A program made the translations under genes and the position numbers. The notes beneath the pieces were generated by a model. That model saw nothing but the letters and a program-made list of their open reading frames with translations, was not told the DNA's origin and made no database searches. A stretch of DNA of 64,000 nt. Source: Millisia brevis NBRC 105863. Its GTDB lineage: Bacteria; Actinomycetota; Actinomycetes; Mycobacteriales; Mycobacteriaceae. The stretch is taken from the NCBI RefSeq assembly GCF_001552615.1, contig NZ_BCRN01000011.1, positions 1-64,000 of the forward strand, read 5' to 3'. Of this stretch, positions 37,531 through 48,273 are shown piece by piece. Positions within the stretch are counted from its first letter, which is position 1; every line of letters starts with the position of its first letter.

Positions 37531-39203
37531 GCACTCTGCTGCGGGGCGGCACACCGGCCGGGGTGCTGCGGCGCAGCCCGGCAACCGGCCTGCTGCGCGG
37601 CAGCGTGTGGGTGGCATTGCTCGCGGTGGTGATCGCGCCGATGGGCCTGGTGGTCTCCCTCGCGCTCGGCGCCAACCATCTGCCCCAACTGCTGGCGGCC
37701 GGGCTGGTGGGTGCCACGGTGAACTCGGTGGTGTCCGCCGCCTGCTCCGCCGCCCTGGCGGTCGGGATCGCCACGGCCGCGGCGCTGCTGATCGAACGGT
37801 CCGATCTGCCCGGCCGGGGCGGCGCGCGGCTGTTGGTGCTGACCCCGCTGCTGATCCCGCCCTTCGTCGGCGCGATCGCGTGGACGGGGTTGTTGACCCG
37901 TGGAGGTCTGATCGATCAGCTTCTCGGCTTCGCCCCGTGGCAGTTCTACGGCGGCGGCGGGGTGATCTTCCTGCTGACGGTCTACTCGGTGCCGGTTGCC
38001 TATCTGGTGATCTCGGCCGCGCTCGCCCGGGTGCCGGAGGACCTCGAGGTCGCCGCCCGGATCGCCGGCGCCGATCCGACACGGGTCTTCGCCGACGTGA
38101 CGTTGCCGGTGATTCGGCCGGGTCTGATCGCCGCTTTCACGCTGGTCTTCATCGGCAACCTCGGCGACTTCGGCATCCCGGTCCTCGTCGGAACGCCCGG
38201 CGGATACGACACCCTCGCGACGATGGTCTACCGATTCCTGCAGTCGGGGACGGTCTCGGCGCCGCTGCAGGTGACCTCCCAGATCGGCCTGGTGTTGTTG
38301 GTGATGGCGATGGCCGGGATAGCGGCCGATCGGCTGCTCGCCGGCCGCGCGGTGGAGACCGACGGATCGGGGTCGGTGGGCTCGACGCTACCCCTGGGCG
38401 CGCTGCGGACCCCCGCGGCGATCGTCGTCTGGGTCGTCGCACTCGCCGTGACCGTCGGCCCGCTGCTCGCGCTGCTGGCGCGGGCGCTGCTGCCGGCGCC
38501 GGGGGTGGCGTTGACGTTCGCCAACCTCACCCTGGCGAACCTCCAGCGCGCCCTGACCGCCCCCAATACGATTCAGGGCCTGACCAATTCGGTGCTGCTC
38601 GCGCTCGGCGCGGCGGTGCTGTGCGGGGTGCTGGGCCTGTCGATCGGATTGCTGACCACCCGCATGCCCGCCCGCGGGGACGGCGTGCTGGTCTTCCTGG
38701 CATTGCTGCCCCAGGCGATTCCCGGCCTGATCATCGCGGTCGGGTGGTTGATCCTCGGCCGCTATACCGATCTGTACAACACGCTGTGGGTGATCCTGGG
38801 CGCGTACGTGACCGCCTTCACCGCGTTGGTGGTGCAGGCGGTGCGCGGCCCGCTGGCCGGGATGAACTCCTCGTGGGAGGAGGCGGCCCGAATCAGCGGG
38901 GCCGGGCCGGTGCGCGCGCTGACCGACACCAGCGCGCGGCTGGCGATCCCCGCCGCGATCGCCGGGGCCGCGCTGGTCGCCGTGACCGCGGTGCGGGAAC
39001 TGACGTTGTCGGTGTTGTTGGTGGCACCGGGAACTCAGACGCTGGGGGTGGTCATCTTCGGCTACCAACAGGCGGGCGACTACAACGCCTCGTCGGCGCT
39101 GTCGCTGGTCTTCATGATCGTTGGTGTGGCGGCGGTCGCGCTCGTCGTCCCGGGAGCCGGCGGCCGCATCCGCCGCAGACCGACCGCGGGAGAAACGCTA
39201 TGA
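37527..39203 (+). CDS. Iron(III)-type ABC permease, fused two-domain
   Basis: A 558-aa FbpB-type permease made of two homologous BPD_transp_1 halves in one chain, with about 12 spans. EAA loops appear in both halves: EDLEVAARIAGADPTRVFAD and SSWEEAARISGAGPVRALTD. Other marks are LLIPPFVGAIAWTGLL and LPQAIPGLIIAVGWLILGRY. GTG at 37527 overlaps the binding-protein stop; its own stop overlaps the ATPase ATG (ATGA). This fixes the operon order: binding protein, permease, ATPase. Confidence 0.9.
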   Translation: MSTLLRGGTPAGVLRRSPATGLLRGSVWVALLAVVIAPMGLVVSLALGANHLPQLLAAGLVGATVNSVVSAACSAALAVGIATAAALLIERSDLPGRGGARLLVLTPLLIPPFVGAIAWTGLLTRGGLIDQLLGFAPWQFYGGGGVIFLLTVYSVPVAYLVISAALARVPEDLEVAARIAGADPTRVFADVTLPVIRPGLIAAFTLVFIGNLGDFGIPVLVGTPGGYDTLATMVYRFLQSGTVSAPLQVTSQIGLVLLVMAMAGIAADRLLAGRAVETDGSGSVGSTLPLGALRTPAAIVVWVVALAVTVGPLLALLARALLPAPGVALTFANLTLANLQRALTAPNTIQGLTNSVLLALGAAVLCGVLGLSIGLLTTRMPARGDGVLVFLALLPQAIPGLIIAVGWLILGRYTDLYNTLWVILGAYVTAFTALVVQAVRGPLAGMNSSWEEAARISGAGPVRALTDTSARLAIPAAIAGAALVAVTAVRELTLSVLLVAPGTQTLGVVIFGYQQAGDYNASSALSLVFMIVGVAAVALVVPGAGGRIRRRPTAGETL

Positions 39204-40306
39204 GCCAGGTCGCCCTGCACTCGGTGAACGTCGCGTTCGGAGCGCGGCGGGTGCTGACCGACGTCACCCTCGACGTTCCGGACGGCGCCATCCTGGCGCT
39301 GCTCGGAGCGTCGGGTTCCGGCAAGACCACCCTGCTGCGATCGATCGCCGGGTTCGTCGATCCGGTCGCCGGCACCATCCGGGCGGGCGAGCGCGTGCTG
39401 ATGTCCGCACAGGGACGGCGACCGGTGTCGATCCCGCCGGAGAAGCGCAACCTCGCGATGGTCTTCCAGCATCACGCGGTGTGGCCGCATATGTCGGTCG
39501 CCGACAACGTCGGCTATCCGTTGCGGCGCGCCCGCGTCCCGGCTGCGCAGCGGCGCGATCGGGTGCGCGAGGCATTGACCGCGGTCGATCTGGCCGACTT
39601 CGCCGACCGCCGCCCGGATACTCTCTCCGGCGGCCAGCGCCAACGTGTCGCCCTCGCCCGCGCCATCGTCGCCCGCCCGGACGCGCTGCTGCTCGACGAA
39701 CCCTTCTCGGCGGTGGACGAACCGTTGCGCGCCGCTCTGCGGTTGACGCTGCGGCGGCTGGTCGATACCGAGGGGCTGACGGTCATTCTGGTGACCCACG
39801 ACCGGGACGAGGCCCTCGCCTTGGCCGACCGGATCGCCGTACTCGATCGGGGTCGGCTCGCCCAGGTGGGCAGCCCGCGGGAGCTGCTCGAACGTCCCGG
39901 CTCCCCCGAGGTCGCCCGATTCCTGCAGGACGCAACGATTCTCGACGGCTCGATCGATGTCGACGGCTCCTTCCACCTCGCCGACGGCCCGCTGCGGGTG
40001 CCCGCGGGGCGGATCGACGGTGGGGTCCCGGGGCCGACCAGGTTGGCGCTGATACCGCGCGGTCTTCACATCGCCCCCGACTCGGTCGGCGGCAGTCTGC
40101 CCGCCGAGGTGGAGGCAACGTTCTTCGGGCGCAACGGAAGTACGGTCGTCTGCCGCTGGCTCGGCCACCGGGTGTCGGTCTTCGCCGCGACCGCGGAGGT
40201 AGCGGGGTTGCAGCCCGGCGACCCGGTCGAGTTGTTGATCGACTACGCGGTCGCCTACGCCGCCGGCCCCGAAGCGCGCCGGGCACAGCCGGTTCCGCTC
40301 GGCTGA
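39200..40306 (+). CDS. Iron(III)-type ABC ATPase
   Basis: A 368-aa FbpC-like ATPase. Walker A is LLGASGSGKTTLLRSIAGFV, Q-loop MVFQHHAVWPHMSV, signature LSGGQRQRVALARAI, Walker B LLLDEPFSAVDEPLRA and H-loop ILVTHDRDEALALA. After residue about 240 a TOBE-type domain (LALIPRGLHIAP, ATFFGRNGSTVVCRWLGHRV) would sense or regulate. ATG at 39200 overlaps the permease stop. Together the three genes form one importer; the metal is inferred from family membership. Confidence 0.9.
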   Translation: MSQVALHSVNVAFGARRVLTDVTLDVPDGAILALLGASGSGKTTLLRSIAGFVDPVAGTIRAGERVLMSAQGRRPVSIPPEKRNLAMVFQHHAVWPHMSVADNVGYPLRRARVPAAQRRDRVREALTAVDLADFADRRPDTLSGGQRQRVALARAIVARPDALLLDEPFSAVDEPLRAALRLTLRRLVDTEGLTVILVTHDRDEALALADRIAVLDRGRLAQVGSPRELLERPGSPEVARFLQDATILDGSIDVDGSFHLADGPLRVPAGRIDGGVPGPTRLALIPRGLHIAPDSVGGSLPAEVEATFFGRNGSTVVCRWLGHRVSVFAATAEVAGLQPGDPVELLIDYAVAYAAGPEARRAQPVPLG

Positions 40307-40385
40307 CCGGTCGGCCGCCGCGGGTGCGGCCGGACGTCGACGCGGTGGGAGCGGTCGGTCGCCCGCCCCGGGGTGCGGTCGGGCG

Positions 40386-41012
40386 CTACCGGCGCACGAG
40401 CATCGTGGTGCCCAGGCCGACCAGCATCACGCCGCCCGTCGCCCCCATCACGTCCAGCCGGCGCGGCTCGCGGGCCAACCAGCGCCGGGCCCGACCGGCC
40501 ACCGCCGCCCATACGCTGTCGGACGCGCAGGCCAGTACCGCGAAAACCAGTCCGAGCAACGCGATCTGCGGCATCGCGGACGCGCCCGGGTCGGTGAACT
40601 GGGGCAGGAACGCCACCATGAACACCACCGTCTTCGGGTTGGTCACCCCGACGGTATAACCGACGAGCAGCGACGCGCCCGCCGCGGGCTCCGGCGTCGG
40701 GTCGGCGAGCGCCGCCCGCGCGGCCCCGCGATGTCGGATCGCCCGGATACCCAGCCAGATGACGTAGCAGGCGCCGACCACCTTCAGCGCGGTGTACGCG
40801 GTGGCGCTCGCGGCGACCAGCGCGCCGAGCCCCACCGCGACCAGCAGCGCCTGGGTGACCAGCCCCGCCGCATTGCCGACCACCGACAGCAGCGCGCGGC
40901 GCAGCCCGACGGTCAGCACGCGCCCGAGGATGAACAGCAGGCTCGGGCCGGGGACCTGGATGAACAGTATGGAGGCGAGCAGGAACGCCGCCCATTGTCC
41001 GGACGAAGGCAT
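40386..41012 (-). CDS. LysE/RhtB-family exporter
   Basis: A 208-aa amino-acid/metabolite exporter of the LysE superfamily with about six spans. The family N-terminus is visible: FIQVPGPSLLFILGRVLTVG (the GPSL motif) and LLSVVGNAAGLVTQALLVAV. Next come VVGACYVIWLGIRAIRHRG and the second-half motif VGVTNPKTVVFMVAFLPQF. It ends convergent with the ABC operon. Substrate unknown; homoserine/threonine-type are most common for RhtB proteins. Confidence 0.9.
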   Translation of the reverse strand: MPSSGQWAAFLLASILFIQVPGPSLLFILGRVLTVGLRRALLSVVGNAAGLVTQALLVAVGLGALVAASATAYTALKVVGACYVIWLGIRAIRHRGAARAALADPTPEPAAGASLLVGYTVGVTNPKTVVFMVAFLPQFTDPGASAMPQIALLGLVFAVLACASDSVWAAVAGRARRWLAREPRRLDVMGATGGVMLVGLGTTMLVRR

Positions 41013-41107
41013 CGCCTATTGCAGCACGCCCGGCCGGTCGCGGCTGTTCGGGTCGACCAACGTCCTATACGCCCCGATCCGATCGACACCGATCGGACGT
41101 ACCCCGA

Positions 41108-42058
41108 TCAGCCGGGGAAGCCTTCGACGGTGCGCTCGACGGTGCGGGCACCCCCGACGGGGCCGGAGGCGAGCCGGATCGTCCGCGATACCCCCGCCCC
41201 GGCGAGTTCGGCGGCCACCTTGAGGGCGGCGTCACCGTCCGCGCACAGGAAGGCACACGTCGGCCCGGAGCCGGACACGATGCCCGCCAACGCCCCCGCC
41301 TCGACACCGGCCCGCAGCGTGCGCCGCAGGATCGGCATCAACGACAGCGCAGCGGCCTGCAGGTCGTTGCCCAATGCGGCGGCGACCTGATCGACGTCGC
41401 CGGCGGCGAGCGCGCGCAGCAGCCCGTCGGGCGAGGCCACCCGCGGCGGGTCGCCCGCGGCGCGCAGTCGATCGAGTTCGCCGTAGACCTCGGGGGTGCT
41501 CAGGCCGCCCTTGGCCAGGGCGAGCACCCATTCCAGCCGCCCCCGCGACAGCGTCGGCACCAGACGTTCGCCGCGGCCGGTACCCAGAGCGGTGTTGCCG
41601 TGCAACGAGAACGGGACATCGCTGCCCAACTTCGCCGCCAGAGCGGACAATTCGTCGCGGGACAGTTCGCAGCCCCAGAGCGTGTCGAGGGCCAACAGGG
41701 TGCCGGCGGCGTCGGCGCTGCCGCCGGCCATCCCACCGGCGACCGGGATCCCCTTGCGGATGGTGATCGCGACGTCCGCGGGCCGCCCGACCTTGCGGGC
41801 GAGCAATTCGGCGGCGCGCCAGGCGAGGTTCGTGCGGTCGGTGGGCACGACGGCGGACTGCTCACCGATCACCGCGACCGACAACTGAGCCGCCGGAAGC
41901 ACCTCGATCTCGTCGTAGAGCGAGACCGCCTGGAAGACGGTGCTCAGGTCGTGATAGCCGTCCGGGCGCAGATCCCCCACGCCGAGCAGCAGATTGATCT
42001 TCGCCGGCGCCCGGACGACCACCGGATCGCGCACCACGCGCAGCCCGCCGTCAGACAT
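41108..42058 (-). CDS. ispE: 4-diphosphocytidyl-2-C-methyl-D-erythritol kinase
   Basis: A 316-aa GHMP kinase, the fourth step of the non-mevalonate (MEP) isoprenoid pathway. [20 protein letters not shown] is the family N-terminus. The ATP-binding loop is [20 protein letters not shown], the C-terminal motif is [20 protein letters not shown]. The ATG at 42056-42058 overlaps the ksgA stop by 8 nt. The order rpfB-ksgA-ispE matches Mycobacterium (Rv1009-Rv1011). Confidence 0.95.
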   Translation of the reverse strand: MSDGGLRVVRDPVVVRAPAKINLLLGVGDLRPDGYHDLSTVFQAVSLYDEIEVLPAAQLSVAVIGEQSAVVPTDRTNLAWRAAELLARKVGRPADVAITIRKGIPVAGGMAGGSADAAGTLLALDTLWGCELSRDELSALAAKLGSDVPFSLHGNTALGTGRGERLVPTLSRGRLEWVLALAKGGLSTPEVYGELDRLRAAGDPPRVASPDGLLRALAAGDVDQVAAALGNDLQAAALSLMPILRRTLRAGVEAGALAGIVSGSGPTCAFLCADGDAALKVAAELAGAGVSRTIRLASGPVGGARTVERTVEGFPG

Positions 42059-42962
42059 CGCCGTCCACCGCCGCAGCGGCGAGGTCGCCGCGGGTGACCT
42101 GAGCGAGCCGCACGAAGTCGGCGACGTCGAGGGTCTCGCCGCGCGCGGACGGGTCGATACCGGCGGCCCGCAGGCGCAGCTCGGCCGCCGGGGCACCGCC
42201 GGCCCAGGAACTCAGCGCGCCGCGCAATGTCTTGCGCCGCTGGGCGAACGCCGCGTCGACGGCGGCGAAGGTCTCCGCCCGCAGTTCCGGATCGGTCGGC
42301 CAGGGCGACCGGTCGTAGCGGCGCACCCGCACCAGGCCGGACTCGACGTTCGGCTCCGGCCAGAAGACCGCCCGGCCGACGGCGCCGGCGCGGTCGACCG
42401 TGCCGTAGAAGCGGGCCTTGACGCTGGGGACGCCGTAGGTGCGCGAGCCCGGTCCGGCGGCCAATCGGTCGGCCACCTCGGCCTGGACCATCACCAGGGC
42501 GGTGCGCAGCGTCGACACCTCGGCCAGCAGGTGCAGCAGCACCGGCACGGCGACGTTGTAGGGCAGATTGGCGACCAGAGCGGTCGGGGCCGGTCCGAGC
42601 CGGTCGGCGGTCACGTGGAGGGCGTCGGCGGTGACCACGGACAGGCGCTGGGCCGCGGCGGGCGCGAACCGCGCCACCGTGGCGGGCAGCCCGCCGGCAA
42701 GAATCGGATCGATCTCGACCGCGACGACCTCGGCCCCCGCGTCGAGCAGCGCCAGGGTCAGCGAGCCGAGACCCGGACCGACTTCGAGGACGCGCTCGCC
42801 GGGTTCGATGCCGGCCGCGGCGACGATTCGGCGGACGGTATTCGCGTCGTGGACGAAGTTCTGGCCGCGCTGCTTGGTCGGGCGCACCCCGAGATCGGCG
42901 GCCAGCGCACGGACCTCGGCGGGCCCCAACAGTCGGGTCCCCCCGGTGCCCGGATCACTCAC
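42051..42962 (-). CDS. ksgA: 16S rRNA (adenine1518/1519-N6) dimethyltransferase
   Basis: A 303-aa SAM-dependent methylase that dimethylates two adjacent adenines near the 3' end of 16S rRNA during small-subunit maturation; its loss gives kasugamycin resistance. Motifs: [37 protein letters not shown] (SAM), VEIDPILA, and catalytic [29 protein letters not shown] follows. The GTG at 42960-42962 is used; the frame extends upstream into rpfB's end region without a better start. rpfB ends 10 nt before it. Confidence 0.95.
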   Translation of the reverse strand: MSDPGTGGTRLLGPAEVRALAADLGVRPTKQRGQNFVHDANTVRRIVAAAGIEPGERVLEVGPGLGSLTLALLDAGAEVVAVEIDPILAGGLPATVARFAPAAAQRLSVVTADALHVTADRLGPAPTALVANLPYNVAVPVLLHLLAEVSTLRTALVMVQAEVADRLAAGPGSRTYGVPSVKARFYGTVDRAGAVGRAVFWPEPNVESGLVRVRRYDRSPWPTDPELRAETFAAVDAAFAQRRKTLRGALSSWAGGAPAAELRLRAAGIDPSARGETLDVADFVRLAQVTRGDLAAAAVDGDV

Positions 42963-42972
42963 GCAGGAAACG

Positions 42973-44400
<1,428 letters not shown>

Positions 44401-44407
44401 TCACGGT

Positions 44408-44436
44408 ACGGTAACGACTCGCACGCGGACCGGCAA
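44408..44436 (-). promoter_or_regulatory. Candidate sigma-A promoter of rpfB
   Basis: On the minus strand TTGCCG (complement of 44431-44436) and TACCGT (complement of 44408-44413) are separated by exactly 17 nt, a good match to the housekeeping consensus with a TAnnnT -10. Transcription would begin near 44400, giving a leader of about 70 nt. Confidence 0.5.
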
Positions 44437-44495
44437 CCCGGAGATGTCCGAGCCGAGCGGCCCTCCCCCCTCATCACCGCCTCCGACCAGTGCGT

Positions 44496-45329
44496 TCAGG
44501 GTTCTATACCAAAGATTGACCGGGCGGTCCGTGTCGTCGCTTCCGCGAGGTCTTCCGGGTTTTCCCCACGCAACTCGGCGATCCCGCGAACGGTATACGG
44601 CAGGACGTAGGACTCGTTCGTGGTGCCGCGGTACGGATGTGGCGTCATATAGGGCGCATCGGTCTCGACCAGGATGCGATCGATCGGCGCCGACGCCACC
44701 GCCTCGCGCAGGTCGAGCGCATTCCGGAACGTGGCATTGCCCGCGAAACTGAGGATCCAGCCCGCGTCCAGACAGGTCTTCGCCATCGCCGGGCCGGACG
44801 AGAAGCAGTGCATCACCACCGTCTCCGGGGCCCCCTCGGCGCGCAGGACGTCGAGCAGATCGTCGTCGGCTTCCCGGTTGTGGATCATCAGCGGCTTGTT
44901 CAGTCGCTTGGCCAGGTCGATATGCCAGGCGAAAGCCTCGCGCTGGGTGTCGGGCTCCGCGACGCCCTCGCGCTTGCCCAGCCAGTACCAGTCCAACCCG
45001 GTCTCACCGATCGCCACCACCCGCGGGTCGGCCGCCAACCGCGCCAGTTCGGCGCGGTGGGCATCGTCGAGTTCGTCGACGTCGGTGGGATGGACCGCGG
45101 TGGCCGCGTAGACCCGCTCGTCCCAGTGCGCGGCGTCGACCACCCACCGTGCCTGGGCCATATCGCAGGCGACGGTGACCACCGCGCCCACGCCGACGGC
45201 CGAGGCCCGGTCGAGCACTCGGGCGACCTGCTCGGGGGTGCGGTTGCCGCCGGAATCGATATGCGTATGGGAATCGATCAGCGGGGCGAGGCGCTCCGGA
45301 TCCGGCGGTGGGGGCTTGCGCTTGCTCAC
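44496..45329 (-). CDS. tatD: TatD-family metal-dependent deoxyribonuclease
   Basis: A 277-aa TIM-barrel hydrolase with 3'-5' exonuclease activity on DNA/RNA in characterised members. Metal ligands are visible: LIDSHTHID at the N-terminus, IGETGLDWYW, PLMIHNREADDDL, TVVMHCFSSG and ILVETDAPYMTPHPYRG. The GTG at 45327-45329 (SKRKPPPPDP) avoids an upstream extension that would overlap the metG start. Divergent from metG (77 nt) and upstream of rpfB on the same strand, as in Mycobacterium (Rv1007-Rv1009 region). Confidence 0.93.
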   Translation of the reverse strand: MSKRKPPPPDPERLAPLIDSHTHIDSGGNRTPEQVARVLDRASAVGVGAVVTVACDMAQARWVVDAAHWDERVYAATAVHPTDVDELDDAHRAELARLAADPRVVAIGETGLDWYWLGKREGVAEPDTQREAFAWHIDLAKRLNKPLMIHNREADDDLLDVLRAEGAPETVVMHCFSSGPAMAKTCLDAGWILSFAGNATFRNALDLREAVASAPIDRILVETDAPYMTPHPYRGTTNESYVLPYTVRGIAELRGENPEDLAEATTRTARSIFGIEP

Positions 45330-45406
45330 CGCGCCAGAATAGGGGCCCGCTACGGCCGGGCGGCGATCGGCGGACGCCGATGGACGGGCGCTAGGGTTGA
45401 TCCACC

Positions 45407-46996
45407 ATGACTGCAGCAAGCGACCCCACAGACCGGTCGGAGACCGGTGGCGCAGGCGCGCCGTTCTACATCACCACGGCGATCGCGTACCCCAACGGCG
45501 CACCGCATATCGGCCACGCCTACGAGTACATCGCCACCGACATGGTCGCTCGCTTCAAGCGCATGGACGGCTACCGCGTCCGCTATCTGACCGGTACCGA
45601 CGAACACGGCCTCAAGGTCGCGCAGAGCGCGGCGAAGGCCGGCGTCTCGCCCGCCGAGCACGCGGGCCGCAATTCCGATGTCTTCGAACGGTTGCAGCGC
45701 GCACTCGGCATCACCTTCGACCGCTTCATCCGCACCACCGATCCCGATCACTACGCGGCCAGCGCCGCGATCTGGGAGCGGATGGCCGCCAACGGCGACA
45801 TCTACCTCGGCGCCTTCGAGGGCTGGTATTCGGTGCGCGACGAGGCCTACTACACCGAGAACGAGACCACCGTCGGCGAGGATGGTGTGCGTATCGCCAC
45901 CGAATCGGGCACCCCGGTCGAGTGGACCGAGGAGTCGTCCTACTTCTTCCGCCTCTCGGCGTACCAGGACAAGCTGCTCGAGCTCTACGCCACGCAGCCG
46001 GGTTTCGTCGAGCCGGCGACCCGCCGCAACGAGATGACCGCATTCGTCTCGGGCGGATTGAAAGACCTGTCGATCTCGCGGGCCACGTTCGACTGGGGCG
46101 TTCCGGTCCCCGGCGACGAGAAGCACGTCATGTACGTCTGGGTCGACGCGTTGACCAACTACCTGACCGGTGCCGGCTTCCCGGACACCGACAGCGAGCT
46201 CTACCGGACGTTCTGGCCGGCGGATCTGCACATGATCGGCAAGGACATCACCCGCTTCCACACCGTCTACTGGCCGGCCTTCCTCATGTCGGCCGGACTG
46301 CCGCTGCCCAAGCGGGTCTTCGCCCACGGCTTCCTGTTCAACAAGGGCGAGAAGATGTCCAAGTCGGTGGGCAATGTGATCGACCCGCTGGAATTGGTCG
46401 CCGAGTACGGCCTCGACCAGTTGCGGTTCTTCCTGCTGCGCGAGGTGTCGTTCGGACAGGACGGCAGCTACAGCCACGACGGCATCGTCACCCGCATCAA
46501 CGCCGACCTGGCCAACGAGCTGGGCAACCTGGCCCAGCGGTCGCTGACGATGGTCGCCAAGAACTGCGACGGCGTCGTCCCGCAGCCCGGCCCGCTCACC
46601 GCGGACGACGAGGAGCTGCTCGCCAAGGCCGACGCCCTGCTCGCGCTGTCGCGCACCCACATCGCCGATCTACAGCTGCATCTCGTGCTCGGGGAGATCT
46701 GGCGGGTCCTGGGAGAGACCAACCGGTACTTCTCCGCCCAGCAACCGTGGGTACTGCGCAAGACCGATCCGGCCCGGATGGCCACCGTGCTGTGGGTGAC
46801 GCTCGAGGTGCTGCGGATCGTCGGCTTGCTGGTCTCCCCGGTGATGCCGACCAGCGGCGCGACGCTGCTCGACCTGTTGGGCGTCGACGAGGCTGGTCGG
46901 ACATTTGCCGCAATCGGCAATCGATTGGTTCCGGGCACGCCGCTTCCGGCGCCGGCGCCGATTTTCCCCCGGTATATCGACGCGCCTGCCGAGTAA
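45407..46996 (+). CDS. metG: Methionyl-tRNA synthetase
   Basis: A 529-aa class I synthetase. HIGH-type motif is [20 protein letters not shown], preceded by [11 protein letters not shown]; the KMSKS-type motif is [20 protein letters not shown]. The connective peptide lacks a Cys4 zinc knuckle, and the C-terminal dimerisation/tRNA-binding domain is missing, so it is the short MetG2-type enzyme usual in actinobacteria. [10 protein letters not shown] and the anticodon-domain region [14 protein letters not shown] are further marks. ATG at 45407. No SAM riboswitch-like leader is apparent in the 77-nt spacer. Confidence 0.97.
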   Translation: MTAASDPTDRSETGGAGAPFYITTAIAYPNGAPHIGHAYEYIATDMVARFKRMDGYRVRYLTGTDEHGLKVAQSAAKAGVSPAEHAGRNSDVFERLQRALGITFDRFIRTTDPDHYAASAAIWERMAANGDIYLGAFEGWYSVRDEAYYTENETTVGEDGVRIATESGTPVEWTEESSYFFRLSAYQDKLLELYATQPGFVEPATRRNEMTAFVSGGLKDLSISRATFDWGVPVPGDEKHVMYVWVDALTNYLTGAGFPDTDSELYRTFWPADLHMIGKDITRFHTVYWPAFLMSAGLPLPKRVFAHGFLFNKGEKMSKSVGNVIDPLELVAEYGLDQLRFFLLREVSFGQDGSYSHDGIVTRINADLANELGNLAQRSLTMVAKNCDGVVPQPGPLTADDEELLAKADALLALSRTHIADLQLHLVLGEIWRVLGETNRYFSAQQPWVLRKTDPARMATVLWVTLEVLRIVGLLVSPVMPTSGATLLDLLGVDEAGRTFAAIGNRLVPGTPLPAPAPIFPRYIDAPAE

Positions 46997-47141
46997 TCCC
47001 GGGCCGAATGGGACCACGTACCTCTCCATTCGGGCAGGATTTACGCCACGTCACGTGATCCACGCCATAAAAGGCTGCTCATTCCCCGATATTTGACCAA
47101 TCGTCATGTCATCGTTGGTCTTCGGGGACGAGGAGGTCACC

Positions 47142-48176
47142 GTGACCATTCACATGGAAACGTCGGGAACCCGAAATACCGGCGCCGCAACACCGATCGC
47201 GGCTCCACGACGCGTCGAGATCACCGGCACCAGCGTCGCCGCCCGCCTCTTCGGTTGGGGATCGCGGCTGACGGTGCGACCGGTGATCGCCGCCTGGGCG
47301 ACCGAACCGCGCCTGCCCTGGCCGGCCTGCCTGGTCGACGCGGTCGCGGGCGCCCTGCCGGGCCTGGCGGGTACCCGAAATACGTCGATCCGGCTGCCGA
47401 AGTGTCGGGCCGAGTGGATCGCCCCCACCGACCGGTCGACCGAGACCGACGGACGGGCGGTCCTCTATACCCACGGCGGCGGCTTCATGGCCGGCGGACT
47501 GAACACCCATCGCCGCCTCGCCGCCCGGATCGGGCGCAGCTGCCGCGCCGACGTGCTCGCGGTCAACTACCGCATGCTGCCGCGCTACAGCATCGACGAG
47601 GCGATCGAGGACGGCCTCGACGGCTACCGATACCTGCTCGGCCGCGGCTACGCCCCGCAGGACATCGTGATCGCGGGCGACTCCGCCGGCGGCTTCCTGG
47701 CCTTCTCGATCGCCCTTGCCGCCCGCGACCGCGGCCTGCCGCTGCCGGGGTCGATCGTCGGGATGTCCCCGCTGACCGATCTCGATCCGACCGGCAAGCT
47801 CGCGCACCCCAACGTCGATCGATGCGCGGTGATCCCCGCAGCGGCTCTGCGCCGTCTGGTCGAGTCGTCGGATCGCGCCGACGCGCGCCGCGGCGGCAGC
47901 GACCGCATCAGCCCGGTGGACGCGGATCTGCGGGGTCTGCCGCCGGTGCTCATCCAGGTGGGTTCGACGGAGATGATCGTCGCCGACGCCGAGTTGATGG
48001 CGCAGCGGTTGGCCGCGGCGGGTGTCGACTGCGAACTGCAGGTCTGGCACAACCAGTTGCACGTCTTCCACATCGTCGCGGACGCGGTGCCGGAGGCCGC
48101 GCGCGCGATCGAGGCGATCGGCACCTGGTACGACCAGATCGTCTCCCATCGATCCGAGCACGCCACCGTCGGCTGA
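47142..48176 (+). CDS. Alpha/beta hydrolase, HSL-type esterase
   Basis: A 344-aa esterase/lipase of the hormone-sensitive-lipase group. The oxyanion motif is LYTHGGGFMAGGLNTHRRLA, the nucleophile elbow IAGDSAGGFLAF, the acid GSTEMIVADAELMAQ, and the His VWHNQLHVFHIV. The GTG at 47142 is chosen over the ATG at 47106 since AGGAGG (47131-47136) lies 5 nt upstream. Mycobacterial chromosomes have the 16S methylase rsmI between metG and the mannosyltransferase; this gene takes that place. Short acyl esters are the likely substrate class. Confidence 0.88.
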   Translation: MTIHMETSGTRNTGAATPIAAPRRVEITGTSVAARLFGWGSRLTVRPVIAAWATEPRLPWPACLVDAVAGALPGLAGTRNTSIRLPKCRAEWIAPTDRSTETDGRAVLYTHGGGFMAGGLNTHRRLAARIGRSCRADVLAVNYRMLPRYSIDEAIEDGLDGYRYLLGRGYAPQDIVIAGDSAGGFLAFSIALAARDRGLPLPGSIVGMSPLTDLDPTGKLAHPNVDRCAVIPAAALRRLVESSDRADARRGGSDRISPVDADLRGLPPVLIQVGSTEMIVADAELMAQRLAAAGVDCELQVWHNQLHVFHIVADAVPEAARAIEAIGTWYDQIVSHRSEHATVG

Positions 48177-48273
48177 GCCCAACCCGGCCCCAACCCACGT
48201 CCAATCGCCGCCCGACCGGCACGGCCACCCGGCGCCGTCGGGTGCCGGTTCGCCGACGGCCTACTATCGTCCG